Shown piece by piece: positions 1 to 9,816 of a stretch of 15,972 bases of DNA. Under the pieces are notes generated by a model. The model had not been told where the DNA came from, searched no databases, and saw only the letters and a program-made list of their open reading frames with translations. Location of the stretch: NCBI RefSeq assembly GCF_000003605.2, contig NW_003132737.1:64001-79972 (forward strand), given 5' to 3'. Each line of letters opens with the position of its first letter. The first letter of the stretch is position 1. This stretch comes from Saccoglossus kowalevskii (taxonomy: Eukaryota > Hemichordata > Enteropneusta > Harrimaniidae). Both the position numbers and the translations under genes were made by a program.

Positions 1-560
1 ATTGGTTCTGTCACTGAAGACCCATTGATTGGAGTTATTTCAACGGATCTTCAGATTAATGATATTACAGACATCCCTGGATTGGTTCTATCACTGAAGA
101 CCCATTGATTGGAGTTATTTCAACGGATCTTCAGATTAATGATATTACAGACATCCCTGGTTTGGTTCTATCACTGAAGACCCGTTGATTGGAGTTATTT
201 CAACGGATCTCTAGATTAATGATATTTCAGACATCGCCGGATTGGTTGTATCACTGAAGACCCATTGATTGGAGTTATTTCAACGGATCTCTATATTAAT
301 GATATCGCAGACAATCCTGGATTGGGTGTATCACTGAAAACCCATTGATTGGAGTTATTTCAACGGATCTCTAGATTAATGATATCGCAGACAATCCTGG
401 ATTTGTTCTATCACTGAAGACCCATTGATTGGAGTTATTTCAACGGATCTCTTGATTAATGATATCGCAGACAATCCTGGATTGGTTCTATCACTGAAGA
501 CCCATTGATTGGAGTTATTTCAACGGATCTTTAGATTAATGATATTACAGACAATCCTGG
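1..560. repeat. Mixed satellite monomers, units 1-7
   Basis: These are seven 80-bp units of several variant types. Units 1 and 2 end in the ATTACAGACATCCCTGG type. Unit 3 starts TTTGG and has CCCGTTG and an ATCGCCGG end. Units 4-6 end in ATCGCAGACAATCCTGG. Unit 2 is identical by eye to unit 135 at 10693. Units 6 and 7 (401-560) resemble HOR positions 14 and 15, with TTTGTT at the start of unit 6 and a TTTAG variant in unit 7, but unit 6 is diverged. No gene or unique sequence is present. Confidence 0.9.
81..160. repeat. Representative monomer showing three internal 27/27/26-bp sub-repeats
   Basis: Unit 2 can be cut into 81-107, 108-134 and 135-160. Each part starts with ATT and has TAT at sub-positions 9-11 and C at 14, with further shared bases near the 3' end. 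Counted by hand without internal gaps, the first and second parts match at 14 of 27 positions. In the commonest unit type the first and third match at 16 of 26 and the second and third at 14 of 26. About 7 matches would be expected by chance. I infer that the 80-bp unit arose as a trimer of a roughly 27-bp ancestor with one base lost in the third part. The first two parts still begin ATTGG, while the third begins ATTAA. The subdivision is by eye, and the exact gap position in the third part is arbitrary. Confidence 0.6.
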
Positions 561-880
561 ATTGGTTCCATCACTGAAGACCCATTAATTGGAGTTATTT
601 CAACGGATCTCTAGATTAGTGATATCACAGACAATCCTGGATTGGTTCTATCACTGAAGACCCATTGATTGGAGTTATTTCAACGGATCTCCAGATTAAT
701 GATATCACAGACAATCCTGGATTGGTTCTGTCACTGAAGACCCATTGATTGGAGTTATTTCAACGGATCTCTAGATTAATGATATCACAGACAATCCCGG
801 ATTGGTTCTATCACTGAAGACCCATTAATTGGAGTTATTTCAACGGTTCCTTTGATTAATGATATTACAGACATCCCTGG
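561..880. repeat. Four-unit block, near copy at 11733-12052
   Basis: Units 8-11 carry the linked variants TTCCATC with CCCATTAATT, then CTCCAG with ATCACAG, then TTCTGTC with a CCCGG end, then CCCATTAATT. The same order occurs in units 148-151. Units 9 and 149, and units 10 and 150, are identical by eye. Unit 8 differs from unit 148 by one base (ATTAGTG versus ATTAATG). The similarity ends inside the fourth unit near its middle, where unit 11 has CAACGGTTCCTTTG and unit 151 has CAACGGATCCTCTT. A weaker third copy covers 14852-15091. Confidence 0.85.
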
Positions 881-1111
881 TTTGGTTCTATCACTGAAGA
901 CCCGTTGATTGGAGTTATTTCAACGGATCACTAGATTAATGATATTGCAGACATCGCCGGATTGGTTGTACCACTGAAGACCCATTGATTGTAGTTATTT
1001 CAACGGATCTTCAGATTAATGATGTCGTAGAAAATCCCGGATTGGTTCTATCACTGAAGACCCATTGATTGGAGTTATTTCAACGGATCTCTAGATTAAT
1101 GATATCGCAGA

Positions 1112-1124
1112 CAATCCTGGATTG
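1112..1124. repeat. 13-bp palindrome across unit boundaries (representative site)
   Basis: CAATCC-T-GGATTG has perfect 6-base arms around one central base and spans the end of one unit and the start of the next (unit positions 72-80 and 1-4). It recurs at most boundaries where the upstream unit ends AATCCTGG or AATCCCGG. It is broken where the unit ends CATCCCTGG or CATCGCCGG. No protein is known to me to bind it, and its role, if any, is unknown. Confidence 0.75.
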
Positions 1125-1438
1125 GTTCTATCACTGAAGACCCGTATTGGAGTTATTTCAACGGATCTTCAGATTAATGATGTCGTAGACAATTCCGGAT
1201 TGGTTCTATAACTGAAGACCCATTGATTGGAGTTATTTAAACGGCTCTTCAGATTAATGATATTACAGACATCCCTGGTTTGGTTCTATCACTGAAGACC
1301 CGTTGATTGGAGTTATTTCAACGGATCTCCAGATTAATGATATTGCAAACATCGCCGGATTGGTTGTATCACTGAAGACCCAATGATTGGAGTTATTTCA
1401 ACCGATCTCTAGATTAATGATATCGCAGACGATCCTGG

Positions 1439-1514
1439 ATTGGTTGTATCACTGAGACCCATTGATTGAGTTATTTCACGGATTTCTAGATTATGATATC
1501 GCAGACAATCCTGG
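1439..1514. repeat. 76-bp unit with four single-base deletions
   Basis: Unit 19 matches HOR position 10 (compare 4870, 5589, 8140, 10533 and 14452) but lacks four bases. GAAGAC has become GAGAC, TTGGAG has become TTGAG, CAACGG has become CACGG, and TTAATG has become TTATG. Every deletion shortens a two-base run to one. No related copy shares any of them. The unit is either a decayed copy or a patch of uncorrected sequencing error. Confidence 0.9.
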
Positions 1515-2153
1515 ATTGGTTCTATCACTGAAGACCAATAAGATTGTAGTTATTTCAACGGATCTCTAGATTAATGATATTGCAGACATCGCCGGATTGG
1601 TTCTATCACTGAAGACCCATCGATTGGAGTTATTTCAACGGATCTCTAGAGTAATGATATCGCAGTAATCCTGGATTGGTTCTATCACTGAAGACCCGTT
1701 GATTGGAGTTATTTCAACGGATCTTCTGATTAATGATATCGCAGACAACCCTGGATTGGTTCTATCTCTGAAGACCCATTGATTGGAGTTATTTCAACGG
1801 ATCTTCAGATTAATGATGTCGTGGACAATCCCGGATTGGTTCTATCACCGAAGACCCATTGATTGGAGTTATTTCAACGGATCTCTAGATTAATGATGTC
1901 GTAGACAATCCCGGATTGGTTCTATCACTGAAGACCCATTGATTGGAGTTATTTCAACGGATCTCTGGATTAATGATATCGCAGACAATCCCGGATTGGT
2001 TCTATCACTGAAGACCCATTAATTGGAGTTATTTCAATGGATCTTCTGATTAATGATATCGCAGACATCCCTGGTTTGGTTCTATCACTGAAGACCGTTG
2101 ATTGGAGTTATTTCAACGGATCTCTAGATTAATGATATCGCAGACAATCCTGG
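1515..2153. repeat. Mixed, indel-rich monomers, units 20-27
   Basis: Unit 20 (1515-1595) is 81 bp, with GACCAATAAGATTG replacing the usual GACCCATTGATTG. Unit 21 (1596-1674) is 79 bp, with CAGTAATCC replacing CAGACAATCC, and has a CTAGAGTAATG variant. Unit 27 (2075-2153) lacks one C in the GACCGTTG region. Units 23 and 24 carry the GTCGTGGAC and TCACCGAAG markers that reappear at the very end of the window. Beyond satellite units I see nothing in this stretch. Confidence 0.9.
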
Positions 2154-4153
2154 ATTGGTTGTATCACTGAAGACCCATTAATTGGAGTTATTTCAACGGA
2201 TCTCTAGATTAATGATATCGCAGACAATCCTGGATTGGTTGTATCACTGAAGACCCATTGATTGGAGTTATTTCAACGGATCTCTAGATTAATGATATCG
2301 CAGACAATCCTGGATTGGTTGTATCACTGAAGACTCATTGATTGGAGTTATTTCAACGGATCTCTAGATTAATGATATCGCAGACAATCCTGGATTGGTT
2401 CTATCACTAAAGACACATTGATTGTAGTTATTTCAACGGATCTCTAGATTAATGATATCGCAGACAATCCTGGATTGGGTCTATCACTGAAGACCCGTTG
2501 ATTGGAGTTATTTCAACGGATCTTCGGATTAATGATATCTCAGACAACCCTGGATTGCTTCTATCACTGAAGACCCATTAATTGGAGTTATTTCAACGGA
2601 TCTTCAGATTAATGATATCGCAGACATCCCTGGTTTGGTTCTATCACTGAAGACCCGTTGATTGGAGTTATTTCAACGGATCTCTAGATTAATGATATTG
2701 CAGACATCGCCGGATTGGTTGTATCACTGAAGACCCATTGATTGGAGTTATTTCAACGGATCTCTAGATTAATGATATCGCAGACAATCCTGGATTGGTT
2801 CTATCACTGAAGACCCATTGATTGTAGTTATTTCAACGGATCTCTAGATTAATGATATCGCAGACAATCCTGGATTGGTTCTATCACTGAAGACCCGTTG
2901 ATTGGAGTTATTTCAACGGATCTTCGGATTAATGATATCGATGACAATCCGGGATTGGTTCTGTCACTGAAGACCCATTGATTGTAGTTATTTCAACGGA
3001 TCTCTAGATTAATGATATCGCAGACAATCCTGGATTGGTTCTATCACTGAAGACCCATTGATTGTAGTTATTTCAACGGATCTCTAGATTAATGATATTG
3101 CAGACAATCCTGGATTGGTTGTATCACTGAAGACCCATTAATTGGAGTTATTTCAACGGATCTCTAGATTAATGATATCACAGACAATCCTGGAGTGGTT
3201 CTATCACTGAAGACCCATTGATTGGAGTTATTTCAACGGATCTCTAGATTAATGATATCGCAGATAATCCTGGATTGGTTCTATCACTGAAGACCCATTG
3301 ATTGTAGTTATTTCAACGGATCTCTAGATTAATGATATCGCAGACAATCCTGGATTGGTTCTATCACTGAAGACCCATTAATTGGAGTTATTTCAACGGA
3401 TCTCTAGATTAATGATATCACAGACAATCCTGGATTGGTTCTATCACTGAAGACCCATTGATTGGAGTTATTTCAACGGATCTCTAGATTAATGATATCA
3501 CAGACAATCCTGGATTGGTTCTATCACTGAAGACCCATTGATTGTAGTTATTTCAACGGATCTCTAGATTAATGATATCGCAGACAATCCTGGATTGGTT
3601 GTATCACTGAAGACCCATTAATTGGAGTTATTTCAACGGATCTCTAGATTAATGATATTGCAGACAATCCTGGATTGGTTCTATCACTGAAGACCCATTA
3701 ATTGGAGTTATTTCAACGGATCTCTAGATTTATGATATCACAGACAATCCTGGAGTGGTTCTATCACTGAAGACCCATTGATTGGAGTTATTTCAACGGA
3801 TCTCTAGATTAATGATATCGCAGATAATCCTGGATTGGTTCTATCACTGAAGACCCATTGATTGTAGTTATTTCAACGGATCTCTAGATTAATGATATCG
3901 CAGACAATCCTGGATTGGTTCTATCACTGAAGACCCGTTGATTGTAGTTATTTCAACGGATCTCTAGATTAATGATATTGCAGACATCGCCGGATTGGTT
4001 GTATCACTGAAGACCCATTAATTGGAGTTATTTCAACGGATCTCTAGATTAATGATATCGCAGACAATCCTGGATTGGTTCTATCACTGAAGACCCATTA
4101 ATTGGAGTTATTTCAACGGATCTCTAGATTAATGATATTGCAGATAATCCTGG
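2154..4153. repeat. Relatively uniform monomer zone, units 28-52
   Basis: These are twenty-five units of exactly 80 bp, mostly with CTAGATTAATGATATCGCAG and AATCCTGG ends. A few variants alternate: TTGTAG for TTGGAG, CCCATTAATT for CCCATTGATT, ATCACAG for ATCGCAG, GATAATCC, and an AGTGG unit start. There are local repeats. Units 40-42 (3114-3353) and 47-49 (3674-3913) share their order of variants at a spacing of 560 bp (seven units). The zone lacks the 78-bp marker unit until it meets the HOR zone at 4154. Confidence 0.85.
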
Positions 4154-4231
4154 ATTGGTTCTATCACTGAAGACCCGTATTGGAGTTATTTCAACGGATC
4201 TTCAGATTAATGATGTCGTAGACAATTCCGG
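3674..4231. repeat. 558-bp block duplicated at 15332-15889
   Basis: Units 47-53 align without gaps to units 193-199, 11,658 bp downstream. Both spans are 558 bp, because each includes one 78-bp unit. I count about seven differences by eye, and units 48/194 and 52/198 are identical. Shared markers are the AGTGG start with GATAATCC, the CCCGTTG plus TTGTAG unit, the GTATC plus CCCATTAATT unit, and the CCCGTATTGG unit at the end. Similarity stops inside the last unit. Confidence 0.88.
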
Positions 4232-6467
4232 ATTGGTTCTATCACTGAAGATCCATTGATTGGAGTTATTTAAACGGCTCTTCAGATTAATGATATTACA
4301 GACATCCCTGGTTTGGTTCTATCACTGAAGACCCGTTGATTGGAGTTATTTCAACGGATCACTAGATTAATGATATTGCAGACATCGCCGGATTGGTTGT
4401 ATCACTGAAGACCCATTGATTGTAGTTATTTCAACGGATCTTCAGATTAATGATGTCGTAGAAAATCCCGGATTGGTTCTATCACTGAAGACCCATTGAT
4501 TGGAGTTATTTCAACGGATCTCTAGATTAATGATATCGCAGACAATCCTGGATTGGTTCTATCACTGAAGACCCGTATTGGAGTTATTTCAACGGATCTT
4601 CAGATTAATGATGTCGTAGACAATTCCGGATTGGTTCTATCACTGAAGACCCATTGATTGGAGTTATTTAAACGGCTCTTCAGATTAATGATATTACAGA
4701 CATCCCTGGTTTGGTTCTATCACTGAAGACCCGTTGATTGGAGTTATTTCAACGGATCTCCAGATTAATGATATTGCAGACATCGCCGGATTGGTTGTAT
4801 CACTGAAGACCCAATGATTGGAGTTATTTCAACCGATCTCTAGATTAATGATATCGCAGACAATCCTGGATTGGTTGTATCACTGAAGACCCATTGATTG
4901 GAGTTATTTCAACGGATTTCTAGATTAATGATATCGCAGACAATCCCAGATTGGTTGTATCACTGAAGACATATTGATTGGAGTTATTTCAACGGATCTC
5001 TAGATTAATGATATCGCAGACAATTCTGGATTGGTTCTATCACTGAAGACCCATTGATTGGAGTTATTTCAACGGATCTCCAGATTAATGATATCACAGA
5101 AATCCTGGATTGGTTCTATCACTGAAGACCTGTTGGTTGGAGTTCTTTCAACGGATCTCTAGATTAATGATATCACAGACAATCCCGGATTTGTTCTATC
5201 ACTGAAGACCCATTGATTGGAGTTATTTCAACGGATCTCTTAATTAATGATATCGCAGACAATCCTGCATTGGTTCTATCACTGAAGACCCATTGATTGG
5301 AGTTATTTCAACGGATCTTTAGATTAATGATATTACAGACAATCCTGGATTGGTTCCATCACTGAAGACCCATTAATTGGAGTTATTTCAACGGATCTCT
5401 AGATTAATGATATCACAGACAATCCTGGATTGGTTCTATCACTGAAGACCCATTGATTGGAGTTATTTCAACGGATCTCCAGATTAATGATATTGCAGAC
5501 GTCGCCGGATTGGTTGTATCACTGAAGACCCAATGATTGGAGTTATTTCAACCGATCTCTAGATTAATGATATCGCAGACAATCCTGGATTGGTTGTATC
5601 ACTGAAGACCCATTGATTGGAGTTATTTCAACGGATTTCTAGATTAATGATATCGCAGACAATCCCAGATTGGTTGTATCACTGAAGACATATTGATTGG
5701 AGTTATTTCAACGGATCTCTAGATTAATGATATCGCAGACAATTCTGGATTGGTTCTATCACTGAAGACCCATTGATTGGAGTTATTTCAACGGATCTCC
5801 AGATTAATGATATCACAGAAATCCTGGATTGGTTCTATCACTGAAGACCCATTGATTGGAGTTATTTCAACGGATCTCTAGATTAATGATATCACAGACA
5901 ATCCCGGATTTGTTCTATCACTGAAGACCCATTGATTGGAGTTATTTCAACGGATCTCTTAATTAATTATATCGCAGACAATCCTGCATTGGTTCTATCA
6001 CTGAAGACCCATTGATTGGAGTTATTTCAACGGATCTTTAGATTAATGATATTACAGACAATCCTGGATTGGTTCCATCACTGAAGACCCATTAATTGGA
6101 GTTATTTCAACGGATCTCTAGATTAATGATATCACAGACAATCCTGGATTGGTTCTATCACTGAAGACCCATTGATTGGAGTTATTTCAACGGATCTCCA
6201 GATTAATGATATCACAGACAATCCTGGATTGGTTCTATCACTGAAGACCCGTTGATTGGAGTTATTTCAACGGATCGCTAGATTAATGATATTGCAGATA
6301 TCGCCGGATTGGTTGTATCACGGAAGACCCATTGATTGGAGTTATTTCAACGGATCTTCAGATTAATGATGTCGTAGAAAATCCCGGATTGGTTCTATCA
6401 CTGAAGACCCATTGATTGGAGTTATTTCAACGGATCTCTAGATTAATGATATCGCAGACAATCCTGG
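4154..6467. repeat. HOR copy 1: 29 units (20 plus a 9-unit duplication)
   Basis: Units 53-68 follow HOR positions 1-16. Unit 69 (5429-5508) begins like position 17 and ends like position 8. Units 70-81 then run through positions 9-20. Positions 9-16 are therefore present twice (4790-5428 and 5509-6147). The second pass lacks the CTGTTG and AGTTCTTT variants seen at 5109. Over positions 1-16 this copy differs from copy 3 by only two bases in 1,275 (at units 56/97 and 65/106), as judged by eye. Confidence 0.88.
5429..5508. repeat. Hybrid unit marking a 9-unit duplication junction
   Basis: The first part of unit 69, including CTCCAG, fits HOR position 17. From GATATTGCAG onward it carries the GTCGCCGG end, which fits position 8. 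The next unit is position 9. The unit is exactly 80 bp, so the exchange was in register. The breakpoint cannot be placed more finely because positions 8 and 17 share CTCCAGATTAATGATAT. The G in GACGTCGCC is private to this unit. Confidence 0.8.
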
Positions 6468-7423
6468 ATTGGTTCTATCACTGAAGACCCGTATTGGAGT
6501 TATTTCAACGGATCTTCAGATTAATGATGTCGTAGACAATTCCGGATTGGTTCTATCACTGAAGATCCATTGATTGGAGTTATTTAAACGGCTCTTCAGA
6601 TTAATGATATTACAGACATCCCTGGTTTGGTTCTATCACTGAAGACCCGTTGATTGGAGTTATTTCAACGGATCACTAGATTAATGATATTGCAGACATC
6701 GCCGGATTGGTTGTATCACTGAAGACCCATTGATTGTAGTTATTTCAACGGATCTTCAGATTAATGATGTCGTAGAAAATCCCGGATTGGTTCTATCACT
6801 GAAGACCCATTGATTGGAGTTATTTCAAAGGATCTCTAGATTAATGATATCGCAGACAATCCTGGATTGGTTCTATCACTGAAGACCCGTATTGGAGTTA
6901 TTTCAACGGATCTTCAGATTAATGATGTCGTAGACAATTCCGGATTGGTTCTATCACTGAAGACCCATTGCTTGGAGTTATTTAAACGGCTCTTCAGATT
7001 AATTATATTACAGACATCCCTGGTTTGGTTCTATCACTGAAGACCCGTTGATTGGAGTTATTTCAACGGATCTCCAGATTAATGATATTGCAGACATCGC
7101 CGGATTGGTTGTATCACTGAAGACCCAATGATTGGAGTTATTTCAACCGATCTCTAGATTAATGATATCACAGACAATCCTGGATTGGTTCTATCACTGA
7201 AGACCCGTTGATTGGAGTTATTTCAACGGATCGCTAGATTAATGATATTGCAGATATCGCCGGATTGGTTGTATCACGGAAGACCCATTGATTGGAGTTA
7301 TTTCAACGGATCTTCAGATTAATGATGTCGTAGAAAATCCCGGATTGGTTCTATCACTGAAGACCCATTGATTGGAGTTATTTCAACGGATCTCTAGATT
7401 AATGATATCGCAGACAATCCTGG
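6468..7423. repeat. HOR copy 2: 12 units, positions 10-17 deleted
   Basis: Units 82-93 run through positions 1-8, then a hybrid unit 90 (7104-7183), then positions 18-20. Unit 90 has the CCCAATG and CAACCG markers of position 9 at its start and the ATCACAGACAATCCTGG end of position 17. This is an in-register loss of eight units. Private changes include CAAAGG in unit 86 and CATTGCTTGG with AATTATATT in unit 88. Confidence 0.87.
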
Positions 7424-9018
7424 ATTGGTTCTATCACTGAAGACCCGTATTGGAGTTATTTCAACGGATCTTCAGATTAATGATGTCGTAGACAATTCCG
7501 GATTGGTTCTATCACTGAAGATCCATTGATTGGAGTTATTTAAACGGCTCTTCAGATTAATGATATTACAGACATCCCTGGTTTGGTTCTATCACTGAAG
7601 ACCCGTTGATTGGAGTTATTTCAACGGATCACTAGATTAATGATATTGCAGACATCGCCGGATTGGTTGTATCACTGAAGACCCATTGGTTGTAGTTATT
7701 TCAACGGATCTTCAGATTAATGATGTCGTAGAAAATCCCGGATTGGTTCTATCACTGAAGACCCATTGATTGGAGTTATTTCAACGGATCTCTAGATTAA
7801 TGATATCGCAGACAATCCTGGATTGGTTCTATCACTGAAGACCCGTATTGGAGTTATTTCAACGGATCTTCAGATTAATGATGTCGTAGACAATTCCGGA
7901 TTGGTTCTATCACTGAAGACCCATTGATTGGAGTTATTTAAACGGCTCTTCAGATTAATGATATTACAGACATCCCTGGTTTGGTTCTATCACTGAAGAC
8001 CCGTTGATTGGAGTTATTTCAACGGATCTCCAGATTAATGATATTGCAGACATCGCCGGATTGGTTGTATCACTGAAGACCCAATGATTGGAGTTATTTC
8101 AACCGATCTCTAGATTAATGATATCGCAGACAATCCTGGATTGGTTGTATCACTGAAGACCCATTGATTGGAGTTATTTCAACGGATTTCTAGATTAATG
8201 ATATCGCAGACAATCCCAGATTGGTTGTATCACTGAAGACATATTGATTGGAGTTATTTCAACGGATCTCTAGATTAATGATATCGCAGACAATTCTGGA
8301 TTGGTTCTATCACTGAAGACCCATTGATTGGAGTTATTTCAACGGATCTCCAGATTAATGATATCACAGAAATCCTGGATTGGTTCTATCACTGAAGACC
8401 TGTTGATTGGAGTTCTTTCAACGGATCTCTAGATTAATGATATCACAGACAATCCCGGATTTGTTCTATCACTGAAGACCCATTGATTGGAGTTATTTCA
8501 ACGGATCTCTTAATTAATGATATCGCAGACAATCCTGCATTGGTTCTATCACTGAAGACCCATTGATTGGAGTTATTTCAACGGATCTTTAGATTAATGA
8601 TATTACAGACAATCCTGGATTGGTTCCATCACTGAAGACCCATTAATTGGAGTTATTTCAACGGATCTCTAGATTAATGATATCACAGACAATCCTGGAT
8701 TGGTTCTATCACTGAAGACCCATTGATTGGAGTTATTTCAACGGATCTCCAGATTAATGATATCACAGACAATCCTGGATTGGTTCTATCACTGAAGACC
8801 CGTTGATTGGAGTTATTTCAACAGATCGCTAGATTAATGATATTGCAGATATCGCCGGATTGGTTGTATCACGGAAGACCCATTGATTGGAGTTATTTCA
8901 ACGGATCTTCAGATTAATGATGTCGTAGAAAATCCCGGATTGGTTCTATCACTGAAGACCCATTGATTGGAGTTATTTCAACGGATCTCTAGATTAATGA
9001 TATCGCAGACAATCCTGG
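7424..9018. repeat. HOR copy 3: complete 20-unit period (1,595 bp)
   Basis: Units 94-113 are the reference copy. The positions are: 1, 78 bp with CCCGTATTGG; 2, GATCCATTG with AAACGGCTC; 3, TTT start with CACTAG; 4, GTATC, TTGTAG and GAAAATCCC; 5, plain; 6, 78 bp again; 7, AAACGGCTC; 8, TTT start with CTCCAG; 9, CCCAATG with CAACCG; 10, GGATTTCTAG with AATCCCAG; 11, ACATATTG with AATTCTGG; 12, 79 bp with ACAGAAATCC; 13, CTGTTG with AGTTCTTT; 14, TTTGTT with CTTAATTAATG; 15, TTTAG; 16, TTCCATC with ATTAATT; 17, CTCCAG with ATCACAG; 18, CGCTAG with GATATCGCC; 19, TCACGGAAG with GAAAATCCC; 20, plain. The length is 20 x 80 minus 5. Confidence 0.9.
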
Positions 9019-9816
9019 ATTGGTTCTATCACTGAAGACCCGTATTGGAGTTATTTCAACGGATCTTCAGATTAATGATGTCGTAGACAATTCCGGATTG
9101 GTTCTATCACTGAAGACCCATTGATTGGAGTTATTTAAACGGCTCTTCAGATTAATGATATTACAGACATCCCTGGTTTGGTTCTATCACTGAAGACCCG
9201 TTGATTGGAGTTATTTCAACGGATCACTAGATTAATGATATTGCAGACATCGCCGGATTGGTTGTATCACTGAAGACCCATTGATTGTAGTTATTTCAAC
9301 GGATCTGCAGATTAATGATGTCGTAGAAAATCCCGGATTGGTTCTATCACTGAAGACCCATTGATTGGAGTTATTTCAACGGATCTTTAGATTAATGATA
9401 TTACAGACAATCCTGGATTGGTTCCATCACTGAAGACCCATTAATTGGAGTTATTTCAACGGATCTCTAGATTAATGATATCACAGACAATCCTGGATTG
9501 GTTCTATCACTGAAGACCCATTGATTGGAGTTATTTCAACGGATCTCCAGATTAATGATATCACAGACAATCCTGGATTGGTTCTATCACTGAAGACCCG
9601 TTGATTGGAGTTATTTCAACGGATCGCTAGATTAATGATATTGCAGATATCGCCGGATTGGTTGTATCACGGAAGACCCATTGATTGGAGTTATTTCAAC
9701 GGATCTTCAGATTAATGATGTCGTAGAAAATCCCGGATTGGTTCTATCACTGAAGACCCATTGATTGGAGTTATTTGAACGGATCTCTAGATTAATGATA
9801 TCGCAGACAATCCTGG
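9019..9816. repeat. HOR copy 4: 10 units, ten units deleted
   Basis: Units 114-117 are positions 1-4. Unit 118 (9337-9416) has a plain start and the TTTAG end of position 15, and units 119-123 are positions 16-20. Ten units are therefore missing in register. Because positions 5 and 15 share the same first half, the breakpoint is only placed within unit 118. Unit 117 carries a private CTGCAG in place of CTTCAG. Unit 115 has GACCCATTG where position 2 of the other copies has GATCCATTG. Confidence 0.87.

Larger units (their letters stand above)
881..1514. repeat. Detached fragment of the 20-unit HOR (positions 3-10)
   Basis: Units 12-19 follow the order of HOR positions 3-10, best compared with 4312-4949. 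The markers are: a TTT start with GGATCACTAG; GTAG with TCAG and GTCGTAGAAAATCCC; a plain unit; the 78-bp CCCGTATTGG unit; the AAACGGCTC unit; TTT with CTCCAG and ATCGCCGG; the CCCAATG/CAACCG unit; and the GGATTTCTAG unit. It carries private changes (for example TATAAC in unit 16, GCAAAC in unit 17, GACGATCC in unit 18 and four deletions in unit 19). This suggests it is an older or less homogenised copy than those in the main HOR zone. Confidence 0.85.
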
